From assembly GCF_032854445.1 (NCBI RefSeq), contig NC_088304.1:16963850-17027849 (forward strand): a stretch of DNA of 64,000 nucleotides, given 5' to 3'. The DNA is from Liolophura sinensis. Taxonomy: Eukaryota > Mollusca > Polyplacophora > Chitonida > Chitonidae. A model generated the notes under the pieces. It did no database searches, was not told the origin of the DNA, and worked only from the letters and a program-made list of their open reading frames with translations. A program made the translations under genes and the position numbers. Shown one piece after another: positions 9,768 to 20,132 of this stretch (the stretch's first letter is position 1; each line of letters begins with the position of its first letter).

Positions 9768-12700
9768 ATGGAGGGCCAGGAAGCAGCCTCAACCTCCAAT
9801 CATTTTCTAATACCCGAAGAGAAGGGTCAGGTGTGTTGCGATGAATGGGGTGATTCTCAAGATGATTTTCTTGTAAAGGTCCTAGAAGACTCAGAGTCAG
9901 GTAGGCAGACAGAATTTGAAATCAAACCAAATGTTGATAACTGTGATAACGAAATGTGGACCCTTGTCAATATAATTGTAAGCGCGGTTCACTTTCAGTT
10001 TCAAATATTTTAATGATATCATTATATCAAGGAGTGAAGCTGGCAGTTGATTAAGGAATATATTAGCAATATACTAACGTACCAACAGGTCAGCTTCAAC
10101 TAGTCCAAGATTGCTTTGACGTTAAGGTTGGCAAAATTTTGTTTGGTCATGAATGTCATACCAACGTCCGACATGTCCGAACAATTGGGACCAAAATTAT
10201 CTATCAAGTACATCTCCATGGCCCTAAGTTTGCAGACACTTGCGTTCCTTATGTTTTTGGCTGTAGATTTATTGTAAGCAGAATATTGATCTGTTATTTC
10301 CTAGACTGCATAGGTCTGATGATCAAAGCGAACAGCTGTACTGACAGTCTCGACATGTTTGACAAGTGCAAGTAACTTTTAAATGGAGGGGAGCTACATG
10401 GCTCAGTTGGTTAGCATGCTAGTGCAGCATAATAACCCAGGAGCCTCTCACCAATGCGGTCGCTGTGAGTTCAAGTCCAGGTCGTGCTGGCTTCCTCTCC
10501 AGCCGTACATGGGAAGCAGCTTGCGAATGGCCGTGGGTTTCCTCCGGGCTCTGCTGGGTTTTCTCCCATCATAATGCTGACCGCCGTCGTATGAGTGGAA
10601 TATTGTTGAGTATGGCGTAAAACACCAGTCAAATAAATAAATAAATTTTAAATCCGACGTTACATTTTGATCATCCTTGGCTGAACAGAATTTTGCCAAG
10701 TCTAACATCAGAGCAAATAATGCAGTTTTTCTCTGACAGCTTCACCCGATTTGCAGATAAAATCGACGTTGTTGGAAACGGAGAAACTTTGCATCCAGCC
10801 AGAAAGCTTTGGAAATGGATTATACAATTAAATTAAGAGTTGAGATCTATTTTCAACAATTTCTTATATTTACCTACCTCAACGTTTAATCATGGAATTG
10901 AAAATCGACGCGGTCTATTCCACAAAGCACTTTGCAGAATGAAGTGAGCCTTCAGATTCATTAGAAAACAGCAGAACATGCCAATTTCTATGGAGGATAA
11001 AAGAGCAAAGGATGCTTTCAATCACTCAAACAGGTTTAAATCCTTTTCAGACTAGTTATGTGCAGAAAATGTGGTAAATTGTAGACTTTTCTCTCTTCTG
11101 AATTGGGGTGCATCTATAATCCGGATTGTGTTTGAGGCAGTGAGCAGAAAACATGGATAACAAACCAGATGAACACACGATAGCTGCAAGCCTTGACTGA
11201 AACCTTTAGAATTAAATTTCTTGCCCAACTGACCAGGCAAAATGTTCTTTCTATTCTGCATCATGATGAGGATAAAATCATTGCTAAACTTGTCATTTAA
11301 AACTGGTTTCATTGTCTTGTATTGTTAGGTTGATTTCCATATCTTTTGCTGTGTGGTTCTGAGATTTTAGTACACCTGACTCTCCATTTTCGCGCAGATT
11401 TTTTTTTTGATGAGCGAGGAGGAAAAATTTCTGTGGATTTCAACAACATTTTTACTCCGGAATGGATTTACACTTGCACTGCTTACAGGGTCCTATCCTC
11501 TTTAATGTACACCAGAATTTGGCATGTACAGTCATTTTGAAGTAGACTAATGGCCCATTTTGGCACAGAGCCTTGTGGAATTGACCAGCTGGATTTTTCA
11601 GTTCAGTGATAAAAGGCAGGTAAATATCAGAAATTGTTGAAAAAATCAGAAATTTAATTGAACTGTTACCTGGTAAATTTCATTTAAATATATTTTCATT
11701 TTGTGATTGAGGTATGTATAGAAGGGGAATGACTCGCCCAGTCAGGCCACTATTATAAAATTGTTTGTTTGTGGGTAAAAAGCCTTTGTATTGGAAGTTG
11801 GGTTGGCAGATTTTTTTTTTTTTTTGGTCAAACGTCCTATAATACAGCAAATGTCCCAAAGTTTCCTCCATGCATTAACTTTCACACAATCCTGAGTTGG
11901 CGGTGAGATGACAGAATAGGGTGATAAGCTGTATTATATGGACACTATGTAGATATCATGGTTTAGGATACGTGGAAAGGATCACTAAAACAAAGATTAT
12001 GTTTGTAAATCAAATGAAACAAATTATGCCCCCAAATTTTTTCTTTAAATTTTCACTTTTGGGGTACTTTTTATAAATGTTAAGTACTCGTCTGTTTATA
12101 GGCATATTTTTTGTCAATGGTCCATTTTTTTTTGGAAAGTACAGCATCAATGTGTCCCGAGTTCAGTGAACTGTGGTCACTGTAGTGATAAAGATGAACA
12201 TATTTAATTGATCATTCAGCGCCATTTTGATTTTTTTAGTTCAGGCAAAAAACACATTCATTCATACATGTTTTCCTACATTCAGAGATGGTTTGTTTTG
12301 CCAGTTTTAGTTTTTCTGAAAAGAGTAGGGTGGTTTCAGGTGTCAACTTCTTCAAATTTCCACGTGATGTGATATGTGAACAAGAATGGACAAGGACAAC
12401 GAAGCGATCCAGCTTTTCCCAAAATGACTGGATGCTCTGGCATGCCCTGAGCTGTCACTATTGAGTGTCAAACTTCTCCATTAAACAGTCATAGTCTCCT
12501 GGCTCAAACTGATACAACTGTATACTGAATTACATGTCTTCCATGGCGTGTAAATTTACATATAGAGTTCTCTGTTCACTAATACTGCTGCACATGATTT
12601 GATGAAGGCACTGCATGGCTTTGCCTGGCGGGCTTAGCACCCCCAGTACCCCACACCCCACCCTATTCGATCTGTCTTGATAGCAGTCATCTTATGTGAC

Positions 12701-15227
12701 CTATTTTTGCGTTATTGAAGCAGGTACCCAGAGAAAGGATGAATGTGGTGAAGGCATTAGCAACACTTCCTTTGAAAAGTCTACATTTGGAAATGAGATC
12801 AAACATAAATGTGCGTTATCTGGGCACCAGGATTCTGCCACGAGTGACTCTCAACTAGAACCATTACAAGCATTCAGACATGGCTACCTGTGGGTGTCTG
12901 ACTTCTCATCACAGGCCTGGTGTGAACAGAAGTTGCATTACTCATATACAGCCCCAGCCCTGGTGCAGGAGACACCTGCCATGACCCAGGGATCCACCCT
13001 CCATCTGGCCAGAGGTCAGTCACTTTCAAGCAAATTACAATCAAATTATTACATATATCACTTTGAAACCCATACCAGAGCGTAAATCCATTGTGTTACA
13101 ATGTCTGAAAGGAAAGTAGAGTTTATGAATGATACAGTGCTGAATTTATTTTGAATATATTACATGTGAACCAGAAATCAAAAGGGGCAGGGGGCAAAGG
13201 TACACTGACCCCTAAAAAGAGGGTGGCCAACAGCAGCTCTACTGCCAGTGAGGTGGACTATGTTATTATTTTAGGTGGAATTGATATTCAGGTTGTAAAC
13301 ATGAGTTTAAAACTGAATTTTGGGGTTGGAAACTGAGAAATCACTGTACTCAGATTGGGTGCTGAAAATTGAATCTTCAAAGTCATTTTCTCTTTATATA
13401 AAAAAGGGTCAAAAACTGATTATTTACATGCAATTTAATTACACAGCCAGCGAATAAACCACATTTGCATTTCAGATGGCCTCTCCTGACTTAGGGTATT
13501 TTGTATAAGAATCAATATTAAACAAAGTGCTTATTGATTTCTCTAAAATTACTGAATGTGTTAAACTCAGGATTTGCACACCTAGATCTGAATAGCACAA
13601 GGGGGATATTCCGTTGTTGATTGACTATGTTCATTTCAAGTACCGTAAATTTCTGAATTCCTGACTTAGTGTATTGTGTATTAAAATCACTGTTAAACAA
13701 AATGTTATGGTTGGTATCTGAAAAAGTGTGGTATGTTTTGACCTGAAGTTTTACATGTATATAAAGCACAATGATGCGAGGGGGATGTTCCATGGCTGCT
13801 ACATGTAACTAGGTTATCTCCCTTGGTTCAGTTATGAAAACATCATTCACATTGCTGAAGAGATTCGTCTTATACCATTTTTTTTCTTGTGCTTAAGGGG
13901 TTTTGCAGGATAAATTGGTGTCATGGTTACTGGGTTATAGGATAACTTAAGGAAAAATATGGAGCTTCTTTTAGCTAGAACTGTGAGAAGGGTGACTATT
14001 GCCTTTTTTCCAAAGCCAAACCCAAGTTCGCTCAAGAAGTCTGGCGACTAGGACAGATCATGTTACAATTAAATCTGTTGTTTCACAGCCTTTAACAACA
14101 GTGACTCAGCAATACTCATTTTAATGGTCCTTGATACCCCTTGTGTGATATGGAATATGTTTCTATGATAGTCCAAGATAACAGAATGTGCCTCCGCCCC
14201 ACCCAAATCGCGTAAAAGAAAAAAATGATGACTTTAACCTCTTTACAAAAATAGTTTCAACACAAATATTCGTAGGCATTTGTGAACTACATGTTTAATT
14301 CCTAAATTATATGGCTGTATAAATTTAGCTGTCAGAAATAAATTAAAAAAAAAAAAAATGACAGATACAAATGATGCACACATACATATAGAAAGTGGTA
14401 TGGACTGTAAGTGTGGCTACAGGGATATAGTTGTGCATAAATGTAGTACTTTATATTCTTTTTTCTTTATCGCAGAGTTAGCTGCCCATGATAAAGTGGA
14501 TGTCAATGTTACTTCAAATGAGGATATTTGGGCAATCAAGGTGATAAACTTACTGATGTCTGCACAAGGGTTTTTGAATGGCCAGGCCTTAGCACGTGAA
14601 GTCCCGGTTTTTGGGGCTCCATTTGGACTAGATATTTTCATCGTTGGCCTCATTGATGAGCTGAGATTTGACCTGGATCAATACACTGTGGATCTGTCAG
14701 ACTTGAAGACACGGACGTCCTCTCACATGCCTTCAAGGTCACAGGAAGCGCAGCATCGCCTACAAGTGATGCTCTACAAGAAGCTGTTCGATGATTTGGT
14801 ACAGGGGAAGGTGGCCAAAGATCTCATCGCTAAACACCTGAGGTTAAGACTGGATTCTCAGTTCGGGGAGGGGATAATGACACATCTGAAGAGTGCAGGT
14901 ATTGAGTGTAATACTCTTAGTGAATTACTGGATTTCACATATCGAAGACTGCAGTCCTGTACATGTGTGAACAAACTGTCTATTGAGTATGTTTTCCAAG
15001 ACACTGGTGAAACTCTGGGCAGAAAAGAAATACTCTATGATGAAGATGATCTGAGACAGAAGTTTGTTGAAAGCATAGACTACTGGATGGGGCGACGTCC
15101 CCCAAAAGGTGTGGAGATTGAGGAAGCATGGAAGTGCCATAGATGTGAATTTGTTGATATTTGTGAATGGCATCAGAGAAAAACTGAAGAATGTGTGGAA
15201 AGAAATCGTAAAAATGCATGTGTGTGA
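9768..15227 (+). CDS. EXO5: Exonuclease V (EXO5/DEM1), 4Fe-4S single-strand nuclease
   Basis: Exons are 9768-9900, 12724-13014 and 14476-15227. Junctions TCAG|GTAGGC to GCAG|GTACCC and AGAG|GTCAGT to CGCAG|AGTTAG join in phase and give 391 residues; human EXO5 has 373. An in-frame TGA at 9750-9752 supports the start. Residue 111 (AWCEQ) and C362-x2-C365-x5-C371 (CHRCEFVDIC) are the four cysteines expected to hold the Fe-S cluster. The RecB-type PD-(D/E)XK core shows VGLIDEL (D202) and LSDLKTR (D217, K219). STLHLARE and EEAWKCHRC are other family landmarks. EXO5 acts in nuclear and mitochondrial DNA repair. Intron 1 carries a family E repeat and a SINE, and intron 2 carries family F repeats. 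An acceptor 3 nt upstream of exon 2 is also possible and would add one residue. Confidence 0.93.
10132..10376 (+). repeat. Dispersed repeat family E, copy 1
   Basis: Aligns with the reverse complement of about 22165-22425. Shared blocks include AAAATTATCTATCAA, ATCTGT with ATTTCCTAG, and TTTGACAAG. It lies in EXO5 intron 1, immediately before a SINE. The class is unknown. Confidence 0.65.
10385..10645 (+). repeat. SINE family A, full-length copy
   Basis: The tRNA-like head includes GGCTCAGTTGGTTAGCATGC (A-box region) and GAGTTCAAGTCCAG (B-box region). Then come the middle block, the 3' domain (GAATATTGTTGAGTATGGCG) and an AAAT-type tail. TTTTAAAT at 10377-10384 and 10646-10653 is the probable target-site duplication. 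It lies in EXO5 intron 1. Confidence 0.92.
10654..12723. other. EXO5 intron 1, remainder
   Basis: AT-rich intronic DNA with poly-T runs (11399-11409, 11812-11825). I find no exon, RNA gene or clear transposon in it. Confidence 0.5.
13480..13800 (+). repeat. Dispersed repeat family F, two tandem diverged units
   Basis: Two neighbouring diverged copies share AGCACAA...GGGGGATATTCC, TACCGTAAATT and TTAGTGTATTGTGTATTAA. The same family recurs near 40150-40321 and 42310-42690. It lies in EXO5 intron 2. No coding capacity is visible. Confidence 0.6.
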
Positions 15228-16000
15228 TTATGCTGGCTCTGCTTTAGAACAGTATCACACATTCAAAAAATAGTCTTTTAACAGTTCAAAAGCCAATTTA
15301 TAGCATGACATCAACTTGTACAATTCTAGCAATTTTTACAAGTATACATGTATGGAAAAATACATGAGTGGTGCACTTTTGGTGATACATATCTATGTAT
15401 TTTTATGAAAAGAAGTATATTTTAATAGATGTTTTCCTAATTCTTCGTAGAACATTCTTATGATTTATATGATTCAATGATTTCCAGCAGTAAAGGCTTG
15501 TATAGTATCCCTAGCTAGCGTCTACTGCCTCATTCACTGTATGCAGGGTTGGGCCATAAATACCCTCTATAAGCTACATATATAAGTACAGCCAATTTGA
15601 CAGCACCCGGTGGAATGCAGAAAACGGGCATTTAGGACTTATTTATTTTATTTGCTGTAAATGTTCCCTTATAGATCTTTTGGTAATTAGGTTATTACCC
15701 TCTGTGAGTGCTCAAAGAATAGCTGTATCTTCTGCAGGCTAAAGCCATGCCAGTCTCTTAGTACCCACCCTTGTCAAAGGCATGGAGGAGGGATTTGGGT
15801 AAGCTAGGTGAATTAGCATGAGTATTAAAGCGACACGGGTCACCCAGAGATTAGGTATTTTTGAGTTATTACGGAATGACATGAGTGTCGAGTAATTTTC
15901 TCAAGAAGTTACAAGCTTTGTGTTAATACCATTGCCAGCATTGTACATTACGTGAATGTTTGAAAATAACAAAAAAACTGAAAACGGCCAGAATATTTAA
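15228..16000. other. EXO5 3' flank
   Basis: The presumed 3' untranslated region and downstream spacer of EXO5. No canonical AATAAA stands out just after the stop. Nothing else is recognisable. Confidence 0.45.
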
Positions 16001-16339
16001 ATGAGGCATTGTCAATTCAGCGGAAATGGAGAATGTGCATCACGCGCGGTAAACTTCATATGTAAACAAACATGGCCGATTACACGCGTAAAAAAAAAGG
16101 ACTTACAGCTCGTTCATGACAGGGTCTGCCCAAAAACAGGTGTAAACAAAAAGCTTGACAGGTTGACAAGCAAGTCTAGCGTAGTAATTGGTGGTCACTT
16201 TCAACAATGGAGCACACTGAAGAAAGAAAAGGCTCTCGCGAAACACGAATATGTCACTCACATAGTGCTTATTGAACTTGCCACTTACCTGCAGTTTACT
16301 TCGTGGACAACCGCATTCTGCCTTAAAACTCTGCTATAA
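16001..16339 (+). pseudogene. Unrecognised 112-codon open frame, possible gene fragment
   Basis: An uninterrupted frame whose middle part is lysine-rich and coding-like, with FQQWSTLKKEKALAKHEYVT followed by hydrophobic residues (HIVLIEL). In another frame, a start at 16069 (ATGGCCGATTACACGCG) runs into an A9 tract and a stop, which could be a frameshift between two coding pieces. I do not recognise the family. A truncated SINE follows directly. It could be a decayed repeat-encoded gene or chance. Confidence 0.3.
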
Positions 16340-16350
16340 GTAGCATTATT

Positions 16351-16445
16351 TATTTATTTATTTATTTATATGATTGGTGTTTTTACGCCGTACTCAAGAA
16401 TATTTCACTTACACAACGGCGGCCAGCATTATGGTGGGAGCAAAC
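16351..16445 (-). repeat. SINE family A, 5'-truncated copy with target-site duplication
   Basis: Only the ATTT tail and the conserved 3' domain (CGCCGTACTCAAGAATATTT, CGGCGGCCAGCATTATGG) are present. AAGTAGCATTATT at 16338-16350 is repeated exactly at 16446-16458. This is a short 5'-truncated insertion, as expected from aborted target-primed reverse transcription. Confidence 0.93.
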
Positions 16446-16459
16446 AAGTAGCATTATTA

Positions 16460-17549
16460 GCCAAGCTTCCGCTTTTTATTGCATGCCAGTTATGGTACAA
16501 TATGTATATCTTCGGTATAATACGTAGATGGAGCAATATTGATTGAGTTGGAAAAATAACTGTCACTGTTTCTGTCATCCACATGTACCTTGCTTGACAC
16601 TCTTTGTTTTGCCCGGAACTTTCTGAAGTTTAAAACTTCGTTAATACGTCGCAATTAGAATTTGTTTAAAAATCCAAATTTTGGGTGACCATGTTACTTT
16701 AATGGGATAATATCAGTACTTCTGAATTGTTGGCATGTTGCCTAAATGTCTATGTTCCTATGTTTGGCATGGATAGGTTCAATCTACTGTTAAAAGGCTT
16801 GCCAGAACGTTAAAGGTACATGTATCTCTGAACTTTTCCCACTCTGACTCATGTTTATTACCCTTCTGTGCAATGTAGTGAATTTAATGGAATCCTCTGA
16901 TCTGGCTTATGTACAGCAATGGGTTGAATGTAATCTATGATGCCAGTAACATGCATATACATGTAGAAACAGAGGGTTACGTCGTTGATGCATTGTAGTA
17001 TTCAGACTTCTTTTTTAATGTTTCTCTACAGACATGAGATTATGAGAGCCAATGTAAGGTATTGTGACACATTGTGAAATTCACTGTCCAGATAAATGTT
17101 GTTTCGGAATCACAAAGCTCTTAATGTCGAATGTATATTTGTTTTATTGTAAAAGAAGTGAGAAATCGTATTATGGGTTGATTTGATCAGATTAGAACCC
17201 ATAACTTTTGACAATAAAGAGTGAAGGAATCAAAGCAATTCAGTACAATGAAAATCAACTGAATTGTATCGGTGCAATTAGTTGCTCCTAAAAATAAAAA
17301 TACTTTGTCAAAAAAAAAAAAAACCCAAAAGTTCACAATACTTGAGACATCCCCAAACTAGTCCACCTATAAGTTATGAGCCGAGTAAGGTATTACTGTA
17401 TGAATTGTAGTATCCAAACCAGTAAATGCACAACCTCTTCCCACCCACCACTGCTCTGTGTGATGGTGTCACACATGAGAAGTTATTAATTGAAATCCTG
17501 TCTGAGTATCTGTCTGTTCATTACCTCTTGTCATCTTGCACCCAGGACA
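16460..17549. other. Intergenic, no gene seen
   Basis: AT-rich spacer between EXO5 and the divergent gene pair at 19.7 kb. An A12 run lies at about 17311-17322. Exons of the minus-strand gene starting at 19751 could lie in this interval, but I could not identify one. Confidence 0.4.
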
Positions 17550-17645
17550 CAGGTAACCAGTAAAATTTAAATACAGGTCACCAGTAAAATTTAGATAAGG
17601 GTCACCAATGAAATTTAGATAAGGGTCACCAGTAAAATTTAGATA
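17550..17645. repeat. 24-bp tandem repeat, 4 copies
   Basis: Four exact-length units, each of form GGTCACCAGTAAAATTTAGA plus TA and two variable bases, start at 17550, 17574, 17598 and 17622. Confidence 0.9.
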
Positions 17646-18364
17646 CATGTATCAAAATGTTGACCGACACACAGATTGATCAACCCACTCGTACAGCTGC
17701 TTTAGTTTCCGCTAAAAAGCATACATCTCACACTAAGACTTTGAGCCCTTGTATCTTGGCAACAGATGAATCATAAAACAGCTTTCTCTTTGATTATTTC
17801 CAGGTGTCAGTAGGTGTAATATGCAGAATTATATCAGGGGTTTGTGAAGCACTTTAGCCAGCATGGCCAGGACACTGTAAAAGAGTGGACGAAACCAACA
17901 GCTGATTTTGGGCTTAAAGGGTACATGAAATGCTTCACGTTTATTTCTTGATATGCAGCACAGGAATTTTTATACAAAAAACCTGTTTTTCTAGGGTTCC
18001 AGCCCGGAATTGGGCATGGAGCTTGTCCTGCATTCCAAGTTCACTGATGATGAATGGTTTCCAAACATTGTAGAGACACAAAATATGCCATAAAATCAAT
18101 TTTTCTTTTCTTTTTGCCATATCATTTTGCCCTTGAATAGTATGCTTTTGTTATAGAGCTCATTTTTGTGTATCATTTAAATGGAATTTCCTTCAGTGCC
18201 AAGGAGAAGTTGATTGCAAGCACATATACATGAAATTAATGATTTCCCCACCTGAAAGTGTTTCGTTGTATCATTGCACATGCTGTGGTTGATGCATCAA
18301 GCAAATTTGACATGATTGATGTGTGGACCTATGGCATGAATAATAATGCATGTGTTTTCAGACC

Positions 18365-18733
18365 ATTTCATTGGCCTAAAGTTTAGAGTGTTCGCCTCGA
18401 AGTCAGGAGATCTGGGATCAAAGGAGAGGAAGCGTCATACCACAGACTTGAAAACAGTGATTGTTGTTGTCTTGCTTGGCGCTCAGCATGGAGGTTTTAG
18501 AGCAAGGAAACAAGACTGACTGGCCAGGTGTCAGTATAATGTGACTGGGTGAAGTGTCGTGTGTGGCGTCTTTGACGTGATACTTCAGTGACGTCTGTAC
18601 TTTGGCATTGGACTCATCCAGCCACAAGAAAACACAGTATCCACATACCTAAAGAATCCTAATCGCCACATGGCTGAAAAATTGTTATTAAAAGTATGAC
18701 ATACAAAACAAGTATACATACATACATACATAT
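18365..18733 (+). repeat. SINE family B1, copy 1
   Basis: The tRNA-like head reads TTGGCCTAAAGTTTAGAGTG, TTCGCCTCGAAGTCAGGAGA and GGGATCAAA. The body matches 31404-31750 along its length (GAGCAAGGAAACA, GTGTCG, GATACTTCA, CCACAAGAA). It ends with CACATGGCTGAAAAATTGTT and a TACA simple tail. Family B2 shares the 3' end. Confidence 0.8.
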
Positions 18734-19521
18734 TGTGTTTTCAGGGCAGTGGCCAAACGATTGTTGGAGCCTGTTTTGTTTCAAAGACATGGGCTAGGAT
18801 GCAGGCAACAATCTGCTTGGTAAGAAATCTGAAACAATGGCGGAATATTTCTTGAATGAGGGACGGATATCATGGCAAGTTTGAAGTGGACTGTTTACAT
18901 CATAATTCATCCTCTCATCAATGTGTGGAAGGCCATGAGATCATGGGAGTGAGGATTTAACACAGAATCAATTATTGCTATTGAATGCAGAGTCAGATGT
19001 ACCCTGAAAGATGAAGCTGTGTTGGAATTAGCCATAAATGGGAAAATGCTCTTTGAATGTTTATGTCAGTCAAAGGAATTTTCCTTGGCCCCTGATTTTC
19101 CCACAAACCCACTACTGCTGAAACACCTATTCTTCTACCTTAAAGAAAAGACATCAAACATGACAAAATTTTACCTTAAGCATTGTTCTCACTGAAGAGG
19201 GGTGGAAATAGAGCTCTGATGTACCTGGGAACTCTGCAAATCAACATTTTATCTTATGAGGCCATGGAATGCGCCATGTTTTTTGGCCCTTTATGTTATA
19301 ATTTACACCCTATTGGACGTGTAACCTTACACCTTACTCCTGTGTTAGTGTTTCATATGGTAGCCACACTAACCATGCTGAGGCACACAACATGACGTCA
19401 CACATATCCCCCTCACTTGTGCTTGTAGGCCCCTATAGTGTGAATGTATACGAGATGACCGCAAAGATCCATTCTGCCTATGTCTAATGAGCGGTTATAG
19501 TTTTTATATCACTTCACTCAC
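18734..19521. other. Spacer or intron, no exon recognised
   Basis: This probably includes the first intron of the minus-strand gene whose first exon is 19751-19522. I could not place a second exon. Confidence 0.4.
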
Positions 19522-19751
19522 CTGCGGTAGAGGCAAGCCGGCGACAAGACGAAAGTTTGGAAGACAGCAAATTTGACACTTGCAACAACAACATTTGACG
19601 GTATTCTGAGAACTACACAGATAACAGTAACAGCTAATGATAAAACACAGTTACAGTATGTTAGGCCATAGAAAATTGTCAACGAAGCGTAGCATTCGCT
19701 GTGAAGTGGAGTTTTGTATTCAGTGTCTTTACTGTTTACCAGCTCAGACAT
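19522..19751 (-). CDS. First coding exon of an unrecognised multi-pass membrane protein
   Basis: The frame starts with ATG at 19751, encodes 76 codons plus two bases and ends at a strong donor, CGCAG|GTGAGTG. The N-terminus is short and hydrophilic (MSELVNSKDTEYK). Two hydrophobic stretches follow, about residues 20-48 (YASLTIFYGLTYCNCVLSLA and on) and 53-75 (VVVASVKFAVFQTFVLSPAC), which look like two membrane segments. I do not recognise the family. The downstream exons should lie at lower coordinates, but I could not find them. Position supports a real gene: it is head-to-head with TMEM120, 381 bp apart. A signal-anchor protein or a chance open frame are weaker alternatives. Confidence 0.6.
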
Positions 19752-20132
19752 TTCATCATCGTGTTTGCGCGAGTAAAGCGTGTAGACGCGAGTAAAACTG
19801 CAAATGTCAGTGGTTTAGTGATTTCTCGGATAGTACAATCTTGACAAATACAAGCAATCTACTTATGATCAAAGCTCTTTCATATCGGTATGTATAGCCC
19901 TTACAGCCAAACTTCACAGAACGTATGGTAGGCCAGCCCGGATGTACGGACTGAACGTATTTTAGGCCGTCCCCAGTCTCAGCGTGGGTTCGCCGACCTT
20001 TGAAGCCGGCCCCACTCAACCGAAGAGGTTCACTGATGGTCGGATTCTGGGGCAGACTGAGGCAGATGTGAAGTAAGGTGACCGGAGAACGAATTAATCA
20101 CTTCTTCGTCAAATTTTTGCATCGGACGAAAA
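19752..20132. promoter_or_regulatory. Presumed bidirectional promoter of the unknown gene and TMEM120
   Basis: This 381-bp interval separates two divergent start codons and is richer in CG dinucleotides than its surroundings (GTTTGCGCGAG, GTAGACGCGAG, CGCCGACC, GAAGCCGGCC). No TATA box is apparent. A shared promoter is inferred from arrangement. Confidence 0.6.

Noticed and set aside
9768-9977. Longer EXO5 exon 1 ending at the ATT|GTAAGC donor
   Set aside because: That donor is phase 0 and cannot join the phase-1 acceptor of exon 2. The TCAG|GTAGGC donor at 9900 fits.
10385-10460. Possible tRNA gene (A-box and B-box like sequences)
   Set aside because: It is the head of SINE family A, present in many copies with the same body, tail and target duplications. 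The same applies to the heads of families B1 and B2.
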